A stretch of DNA of 64,000 bases, taken from the NCBI GenBank assembly GCA_047967505.1, contig CM106541.1; one strand, 5' to 3'. Positions 40,901 through 49,900 of this stretch are shown here, piece by piece (positions within the stretch are counted from its first letter, which is position 1; every line of letters begins with the position of its first letter). The position numbers and the translations under genes were made by a program. The notes beneath the pieces are model-generated. The model saw only the letters and a list, made by a program, of their open reading frames with translations, was not told where the DNA came from and searched no databases. This DNA comes from Dipteris shenzhenensis (taxonomy: Eukaryota > Polypodiophyta > Polypodiopsida > Gleicheniales).

Positions 40901-43900
40901 TGAGTGGCAGGCGAGCAGATCGAGGCTGATCGGGGCTGCGTGGGGGTCGAGAACGCAGAGGTGGAGGCTGTGTTGGTGCGCCATGGCTGGAAGGATTTTC
41001 GGCCAGGGCAGGGAGAGGCGCAAGGGGCTGGAACAGGGTGCGGCCACCCTGTGGGAGGTGCTGCTTTTTTCGAAAAAGCACCACCCTCCAAAGTTGGGAG
41101 GGTGAGCCTTTTTTGGAAGCAGGGCTTCCTAATTTGGCTGCCCTGTTCCCTATATAGTTGGACAAGGTTCCAAGCTCAGCCACAGCCTTGCGAGAAGCCC
41201 TCCTTGCCTAACATCTAGACTGCGCCATCAGGATTCGGGACAGCTTGCGACAGGCTGCCGTACAGCCAGCATCAACTACCGTACGCCCGCGCCAGCGACC
41301 GTACACCTGCGTCATCAACTGTACGGACTGCATCAGCATCCGTACAGCTTGCATCAGCAACCGTACGGACTGCGTCAGCGTCCGTACAGAACACGTCAGC
41401 AACCATACGGATCGCGTCAGCAACCGTACAGCCACGTCAACCATCCGTACTGATTGCGTCACCTGTACGGTTAGCAGGAGGATTCCGTACTATATGGATT
41501 GCTGCAGAATTCCGTACACTGCAGCCTGCAGCGAATTCAGCAAGAGGAAGACTCCAGGTTTATTGCGCCCGCGGTTCGCCAGTTTTCAGCATCTTCTTCC
41601 GTCAGCATCTCTTGGGACGGTTTTTCTCTGCTCCACTCTCCTTTCACCTTCGATTCCCTCAGTTATTTCTCTCAGTTTATATTCGTTCAAATCAGATTTC
41701 AGTTATGTCTGATTCTGCAAATCCCGAGTTCACCATGGGAGATCGGGATTTGGATTACACTCCTGTGGGAGAGGAAGACCACGGTCTTTATGACGATCTG
41801 ATTACGAAGAAGGCCTTCAGTGAATTCACCACTGCTCTGGATGGAAAATTCGAGCAGGTTAATGCGAATCAAACGGGGTTGACACAACAACTCCAAGGGA
41901 TTCAAGCGACTCTCACTCTTCTGGCTAGCACTGTGCAGGCACTCACGCATGTGGATGCCATGGCTTCAGTGCTAGGTCCGAACATAACTCCAGACCCTTT
42001 TCCGGGAGATCAAAAGTCTCGAACGAAGAAGGTTATTGACACTTGGTTACACAAGTGGCAGGTACACTTCCAGTTCCACCCGTACCCAGATGAAAAGAAA
42101 ATACAGCTTGCGGCCGGTTTCATGTCAAAGCTGAACTTGTCATTTGAAGTTTATCTTCAAAGGTTTCGAGATCTGCAGACCAGGGCCACAAAGATGGATC
42201 CAGTGACCTTGTTAGGTTTCTTTGTGGATGGTTTGCCAGATTCATACAAGTTGCAAATAAAGAACAACAAATGCACAACGTTGCAAGAGGCCATGAGCTA
42301 CGTGCGTATTTATGATGATACCATGGCCGGTGCAAAAGCAACTACAGCTTCCGACACGAGTGGAAAGAACAAACGCAAGTTCTTTCAGCCTACGACTGGT
42401 ACCGGGGAGACGAAGTCTACGGACAACGCCTCCAAGAAAAACTTGACTCAGGCAAAGAATGGTCGAGCCCGTTTCCTTCGCACATTGAAGCTAAAGAAGG
42501 AGGGACGTTGCTTCTATTGCGAGGAGCGGGGCCACACCAAGAATGAATGTCCAAAGCGCAAGAATCAAAAGTTAGTGCTTGGACCGAAGCTCCTAGCGGG
42601 TCCAGGTACCAAAGCCAAGGGAAGTTTCGATGACAGGTATTTCTGTAAATGTCATTACCTGCCCACTTTCTTGTAATTGCACTTTCAATACTTCGTTGTT
42701 TGGTTCCCATGATCTTTTCCGAGTTTATGGAGAAGTTATGGACCAACAGGTTCACATTCTCTTTGATCCGGGCAGCTCTCACAACTTTGTTAATTACAAA
42801 TTTGTGCAGAAGATGGGGCTGTCCACAGTACCTAGCGATCACACCTATGAGGTGCAACTTCCAGCTGGGAAGCAGTTTTGGGATCGCAAGGTTGAAGCGC
42901 TTCCTATCCGGATTCAAGCTTACACAGGGGCTCTTACGTGTTATGTTATGCACCTGGAGCATGTAGACTTGTTAATCGGAATAGAGTGGTTTAAAACCCA
43001 CAATATTCAGATTGGATGGACGGAGCATACCCTTTCTTTTGTAGATAAGGACACCCAATTTTGTATTCAGTGTGATAAAATTCCCTCCTCTCAGGGACCT
43101 ATTGTATCTGCGATGCAGCTTCGGAATATATTAAACACTTCTCATTATGATGTCTATCAGTGTGTTTTGATTCCGCTTTCTTCATTTGTTGTCTCTGTAA
43201 TAAACAAAAATGATTTAAGTGTGTTTGAACACCGTGAATTGAGAATGTTGTTAGATAGTTTTTAGGATGTATTCCCTGCTCAACTGCCGGAAGGTTTACC
43301 TCCAGAACGGGCAGTAGATCATCGCATAGACTTAGTCCTAGGGGCTCAACCTATTAGTGTACCACCTTATAGGATGAGCCAGATAGAGGAGGATGAGTTA
43401 GCTTCACAGCTCCAGGATTACCTGAATATGGGCTATATATGCCCAAGTAAATCACCTTGGGGTGCCCCTGTCCTCTTAAGAAAGAAAAAAGATTCTACAT
43501 GGAGAATGTGTATAGATTATAAACGATTAAATAAAGTGACAATTAAGAATCGATACCCTCTACCTCGTTCCGATGATCTGATAGACGGTTTGGCCGGAGC
43601 GAAGTATTTCACTACGATTGATTTGCGTACGGGTTATCACCAAATCCGTATCTATGCTAAACACATAGATAGAACCGCATTTCGAACTAGGTATGGTCAC
43701 TACGAGTTTCTTGTATTACCTTTTGGTTTGACCAATGCTCCTGCCACATTTCAACAGATGATGAACGATTTGTTTCGGGAATATCTGGGCAAATTTGTTG
43801 TAGTGTTCTTAGATGACATCTTGATATATAGTCGAACGCTTGAGGATCACATAGGACACCTCCGACTTGTCTTAGCTATTCTAAGACAGCATAAGCTCTA

Positions 43901-46900
43901 TGCCAAGATGAGTAAATGTCACTTCTTTATGAAGGAGATCATTTACTTAGGACACAAGATTTCTTTTGAAGGTATTAGCATTGATTTGGATCGTATCCAG
44001 AAGGTTTTAGAATGGCCTATTCCTCAAACTGTGAAACAACTTCGTTCTTTCCTAGGATTTACGGTATTTCTGCGGAAGTCTGTGCGTGATTATTCACATA
44101 TCACGGCACCCCTGACAAACATATTGAAAGGTCGTGGACGCAGGTCTACCCAGCCAATCTCTTGGAATGATGCAATGAACAAGGCTTTTGAAACCTTGAA
44201 GTTTTCTATCAAGGAAGCACCTGTTCTTGCATTACCCGATCCTACCCGGCCTTATGTTTTAGAGGCCGATGCGAGTGATTATGCGATTGGGGCCGCTCTA
44301 TTCCAAGAGGGCAGACCTGTAGCTAGACGACACTCAATATCGTTGGCCCACACTCGAGAAGGAACTTTATGCTGTAGTGTATGCTCTTAAGGTTTGGAGA
44401 CACTACTTGTATGGTTCAAAGTTACTTGTATTGACTAATCATCAGTCAATTAAGTATGTGTGTGAGATCAGAATTGAGGGGACGGAAAGCTAGATGGGCA
44501 GAATTAATGCAAGATTTTGATTTTGAAATACGTAATCGTAAGGGTTCGTTGAATAGTGTGGCGAATGCCTTAAGTCGAGTTAAGTTTGTAAATGCTCTGT
44601 CATTTACGGAAATATCCTCAGACCTATTTCAATCCTTGAGAGGGCTATACGCAACTGATAGTCATTTCAGTTCTTATTGGCAGAGAGTCCAGGATGGGAG
44701 CTCCATGGTTGACCAGGACTCAGGGATTGTGCCACCTACGGTACAGGCGGCGGGAGGTCAGTGGATGATTAGGAATGGCTTGCTGTTCCGAAATGAAAAG
44801 ATCTGTGTGCCAGATGTTCTGGACCTTAAATCCAAGATTCTCTGGAAGTGTCATGATGCTCCTAGTGCTGGACATCCGGGTATACATAGGACTCTGTCTC
44901 TTGTGAAGCATACCTTTTATTGGCCTAAGATGCGTGCATTTATTGAGAACTATGTAGTAGGTTGCCGGGTTTGTCAGGTTACTAAGGCCGAACGCCTTAG
45001 AAGCACGGGGTTATTACAGCCATTACAGATTCCAGGTAATAAATGGGAAAGTATTTCCATGGATTTTATTACTGGTTTGCCTCGTACGCGCAAGGGTCAT
45101 GACTCCATTTGGGTCATTGTCGACCGTTTGACAAAAATGGCTAGATTCTTACCTACTAGAACAACTATTTCAACTGTTCAGCTGGCTCACGAGTTTGTGG
45201 ACCACTTGTTTAAGTTGTATGGTTTGCCATCCGGCATAGTCAGTGACAGGGACTCAAAGTTTACAAGTAACTTTTGGACACTTGTTTTTGAGAAGTTAGA
45301 AACTACTCTAAGTATGAGTTCCTCAGATCATGCACAATCCAATGGCAGTACAGAGAAGGTTAACCAGTTGGTTGAAGACATGCTTCAGGCATATGTATCT
45401 AAGAGACAGTCTTCATGGGAAGATTATCTACCTATGATAGAATTTGCTTACAACAGTGCAAAGCATTCTAGTACTGGTTACAGTCCTTTTATGCTTATGT
45501 ACGGGTTTCAACCTAAGTCACCAGTTATGGTTGGGTTAAAAGGGATTCAAAATGATGCTGCTAAGAACTTCTTGCTAGATATGCAGGAAATGTTGCAGTT
45601 TGCCAAGGAATCTATTAGAAGTGCCCAAGATCGGGACAGATTTTATGCTAATAGACATCGTTCACCTAGAGAGTTCTCTGAAGGAACGATGATATATTTA
45701 CGAATTCCTAAGGAATCCAAGAGCCTAACTACTGGTTTGGTTCCGAAATTATCCCCCAGATACTGTGGTCCGTTCAAGGTCATTAAAAGAATTGGACCAG
45801 TTGCATATCGACTAGAATTGCTTCCTGATGTTAAAGTCCATCCAGTCTTTCATGTCAGTAGACTGAAAGAAGTCTTGGGTGCGGATGATCAACTTGTTTC
45901 TCCTCACGAGATAATAGAAGTTACAGATTTGACTTTTATTCCACACGAACCTGAGTGTATTCTTCAATTTCGTGACAGACAGATTCGTAATCGATCTATC
46001 ACGGAATACAAGATCAAGTGGAAGGATCGTGTTGAGGAGGATGCAACATGGGAGACATTACAAAATCTCCAAAGAACATTTCCGGGTTTTTTAGCGAACT
46101 CAGGAGTGAGTTCTTAGACGAGGGGGAGTATGTCATGTGCACGGATTGGTATCTGACGTGTACTGGGTACACAAGACTAGCTCAGGTAGCCTGGGGAGGC
46201 TTAGAGCTAGGCAGGCTTGATTCTTGGGTTGAGTGGCAAGGGTACAGACTATTTATAGGTCTTCGCTATTTTTGGCGCTCGGGGCCCGAGTCTATAAAAG
46301 GGGCCCAGGGGGTTCAGTTCTCAGTGTGCCGATGGGAGCAAGTTTCGTTCCCAGGTGCTAGGTCTGTTCCTGGATTGAGTCGCGGATGCGCGCCTGCATC
46401 TTAGCATAGCCCAAGGCCCAATGGCAGATCCCAGGCTTCACAGCGCCACCTGGTGGTATGGGACACCAGGCTGGTTTGGATCTGATTGGGAGTTCGTGCC
46501 AGTAGCTCAGCTCGTAGCTCGGAGGAGGCATCTCCTGATTCGGGATCACATCCCGTAGATCAGAGGTTGGGTGTTGAGCAGCCTGCTCAGTTTCTCACGT
46601 TGTGTGTGTTTGTTTGCAGATCAGGGGTTTCAGGAGTGCTGGGATGTGTCAGCTATGCAGTCGGAGTATGGCTCCATAATGAAGAACAACACTTGGGACC
46701 TTGTGGATCAACCACCAAAACGCAAGGTAATCAAAACCAAGTGGGTGTACAAGACTAAGTACAAGTCCAACGGCACGTTGGATAAATACAAGGCTCGGCT
46801 CGTGGCAAAAGGATTTGCACAGGTACATGGTTTTGATTATCAAGATACTTTTGCTCCCACAGCTCGACTAACCACAATTCGCAGTGTTTTGGCTTTAGCT

Positions 46901-49900
46901 GCCCAGGGAAGTTGGCCCGTGTTTCAGATGGATGTGAAATCCACCTTTCTGAATGAAGATCTCAAGGAGGAGGTATACGTGAAACAACCACCAGGTTTTG
47001 AGATCCCCGGTTCAGAAGGTAAAGTCTGCAAACTGAAGAAGGCACTTTACGGGCTGAAACAGGCTCCACGAGCGTGGTACCAGCGAATTGATGCCTACTT
47101 TCTGCAAAACGGGTTCAGGAGGAGTCCATCTGATGCAAATTTGTATATCTTCAGAGAAGGAGACAGATGTATGATCGTGGTCCTTTATGTGGACGACCTT
47201 GTCATAACAGGGAACCATGAAGAGAAGATTTCGCAGACGAAGCATTTGCTAGGAAGAGAGTTTGAAATGACAGACCTCGGACTGATGCATTTCTGTTTGG
47301 GGATTGAAGTTTGGCAGGAGCTGAAACAGATCTTTATTTCACAACTAAAGTATGCTGGAGAGATACTGAAGGCATTTGGCATGGCTGAGTGCAAGACAGT
47401 TAGTACCCCTATGGAGATTGACGCGAAGCTCTCAAACAAGGATTCATCACCACTGGTGGACGAAGCGAAGTACAGAAGGCTTGTGGACAGCTTGATTTAC
47501 CTGTGCAACACACGGCCGGACATCAGTTTTGCGACTGGTGTACTAAGCAGGTTTTCCAATAAGCCCCGGGAGAACCATTGGAGGGCAGGGATGCGGGTGC
47601 TGAAATACATCGAAGGCACACTTGATTATGGCATCACCTATACCAAGGGCAACATCTTGACCAGATTCTGTGACTCGGATTGGGCAGGAGATGTGGACAG
47701 CAAGAGATCAGTGACAGGGTACTGTTTCTCACTTGGATCTGGAGTTGTGTCATGGGTCAGCAAGAAGCAACCCACAGTTGCTCTTTCTTCTACCGAGGCC
47801 GAGTACAAATCTGCATGCTTTGCTTCTTGCGAGGCAGTGTGGTTAAGGAGGATTTTGAGGGACATGGGTGCAGTGCAGAACAAGCCTACGCAGTTATCAT
47901 GTGACAATCAGAGTTGCATGGCGATTGCAAAGAACCCGGTGTTCCACGCTCGCACAAAACACATTGAGATTCAATATCACTTTGTACGCGAGCTCATCAT
48001 GGATGGAGAGGTCGACTTGGTGTACTGTCCGACTATAGAGAATGCTGCGGACATCTTCACGAAGGCTCTTGGAAGAGACTTGCTAGAGAGGCATCTTCAT
48101 CGACTTGGCATTGCGAGTGGACATTGAGGGAGGGTGTTAGATATCAATGCTCCACTCTCGTATAACTACGCGGGAACCAGCTAACTCTACTTGTAAGCCC
48201 CCCATATGAGGAGAAGGCATTTGAGTAGCTCGGTTATCCAGTAGGTCCTGGTTTGGACACCAGATGGGGGCCATGTGTGGCCTGATGGTTGGACGGCTTC
48301 AGATAGAGTTGGCACACCGCCAACTAGGCTACATGCAAGTGCGGGAAGGCATCCCTTGACTGACCGCACTGAGGGTAGACGGAGCATTTTCCAGGGCAGC
48401 CCACTCTCGGGTTACGGGGCCCGTTTGGAGCCTCAGATGATCCCGGATGGCTTTGGGCCGAACGGTCACCGTAGGTTTGTTGCTCTGTTTTGCACACCGG
48501 TTCTATCGTATGGTCGGTGGCCTATTTCGGGACCGACTCCCAGTCGACCGTTTTGGGCAGACTGGGTCGGTCACCCAATTGAGCCTAACCGACTACGACT
48601 GGTGGCTATATAAGAGCAAGCCCGTGAAGCCCATTTCATCACTGGCTACAACAACCCTGATTCCTTAGCATCCAGCCTCCGTCTTCTACTATTTCCAGCA
48701 CGCCATCGAAGCTTCTTTCACAGGAGCGCACGGTTGGGAGGCAGCGCTATCTATTGTATCAGTTCTGCAGTAATCAAATTTTTTGATTCTCCATACTATC
48801 TTGTTTTCTCTCTTGCGTACGAGATCCTGTTATCTGTTAAGCACAGATGTCATATTATTTTCTTACATGGGCTCTAGATAGTCTCTGGCTATTAGCTCGA
48901 ATCTGAAACCTCTGTGCATTGCTAACTATAGACTGGAAAAAGGGAATGCTTTTGGCATGATTTACTGCTACCAACCAGCTCCACTCGCAAGGGTCTAGGT
49001 CAATAAACTTACTGGGACACCCCATATAGCCGTAATCACCATTTCCCAACAAGAGGCATCCGTAGCTGGGGTCAATATACCAGCCTGAAACAAACAGAGC
49101 TCTCTCAACCAGAAACACTACCCCCACAAGTAAACAAATGGAGGGATAAATTTGGAGCTGATCCTTCTTGCTCATGTGCATTTATGGCTCCTCTCTTTTC
49201 AAATACTTGATTGTGCTACAACACTACCAGCAGACATTGATTTTATGTTGTTGATACTTGAAGAAACACAAAAACAAGCTACAAACTTTCTCAGAGGTAG
49301 ATTATGACCTTTGAAAAGAACTTTTGTGCATGGCTGCGAATCTGGACAGCACTCTTAGTCCCAACATGTTCTGCATCAAATATGGGCTCTAGAATCAGAC
49401 AGGAATTTGGGTTCTGCTTGAGGATATTGACTAAACTTTCAAGATAGCTAGCATGATTAGGTGAAAACTAGAAAAAGGTGTCAGGCAGATATCTTCCTTG
49501 CCAGGAATAATCTAGAGTAATAATTAGAAAACGTAGGCTTCCAGCTATGACCTTCAATAAGTCGCCAAGTTCTACCGTAGAGTTTCAAAGCTTCCAAAAA
49601 CTTTTCATGTTCTTCCTGTGTCCATCGTTCACGCTGCTTAGTTATTGTGTAAGGCTTCCGGACCTGAAAATGTACACAACAAGCCCGACCACAAATACAT
49701 ATACACAAGGGATAAAACTTAAACTTCAGCATATCGACAACAACTATTTGGTGTCAATCCCAAAAATGTCAAAGAAATATATAAATCAGATATCAAATAC
49801 TGACACTATAACAATAGAGTCACAGAATGTTTCATCGAATACCTTCTCTATAACTTCATCTCCCATTGTTAATGCCTCTCCATTTGGGGTGTTTGCAGAA

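Larger units (their letters stand above)
40113..46651 (+). mobile_element. Nested Ty3/gypsy chromovirus, complete with LTRs
   Basis: LTRs at 40113-40634 (522 bp) and 46131-46651 (521 bp) start TGTCATGTGCACGG and end ATGTGTCA. The target duplication GCTAT is at 40108-40112 and 46652-46656. Removing the insert restores the copia codons ATGGAGGCTATGCAG (MEAMQ), the start of copia reverse transcriptase. LTRs differ at about 3 to 4 percent by eye. Gag, pol and a C-terminal chromodomain are present. Confidence 0.97.
37588..48127 (+). pseudogene. Copia gag-pol polyprotein with four stops, split by gypsy (40113-46656)
   Basis: One continuous frame runs from ATG 37588. Gag has [14 protein letters not shown] near the start and the knuckle [14 protein letters not shown]. 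Protease shows [13 protein letters not shown]. The pre-integrase domain has [11 protein letters not shown]; integrase has H..H..C..C then LVHTDLCG and LRSDRGGEF. After the gypsy insert the frame resumes with reverse transcriptase ([13 protein letters not shown] in [11 protein letters not shown]) and RNase H ([16 protein letters not shown]). In-frame stops are at 37954 (TAA), 39334 (TAG), 39787 (TAG) and 39913 (TGA). Each could arise from CAA, CAG or CGA by one C-to-T change. The frame ends TGA at 48125 next to the polypurine tract. Confidence 0.95.
36785..48867 (+). mobile_element. Complete copia LTR retrotransposon carrying a nested gypsy element
   Basis: Both LTRs are 733 bp, start TGTTAGATATC and end TTCTTACA, and are flanked by the 5-bp duplication TGGGC. 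Its own length is 5544 bp without the 6539-bp gypsy insert and its 5-bp duplication. By eye the LTRs differ at roughly 3 to 4 percent of sites, mostly transitions. Order is LTR, primer-binding site, gag, protease, integrase, reverse transcriptase, RNase H, polypurine tract, LTR, which is the copia order. It lies in plus orientation, antisense to the clock gene, inside a LINE remnant. Confidence 0.96.
11838..49308 (-). other. Giant intron 3 of the clock gene (37,471 bp)
   Basis: Bounded by the donor GTCATA at 49308 and the acceptor TTTGCAG ending at 11838; the flanking exons join in phase 0 exactly after SHAQKFFSK and before LEK. Nearly all of it is retroelement sequence, annotated separately. 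The other five introns are 179, 181, 99, 117 and 270 bp. Both splice ends are in unique-looking sequence, with about 220 bp between the donor and the nearest recognised LINE fragment. Confidence 0.9.

Noticed and set aside
36785-48867. An intact, active copia element
   Set aside because: Structure is complete, but four in-frame stops and the gypsy insertion inside reverse transcriptase rule out autonomous activity.
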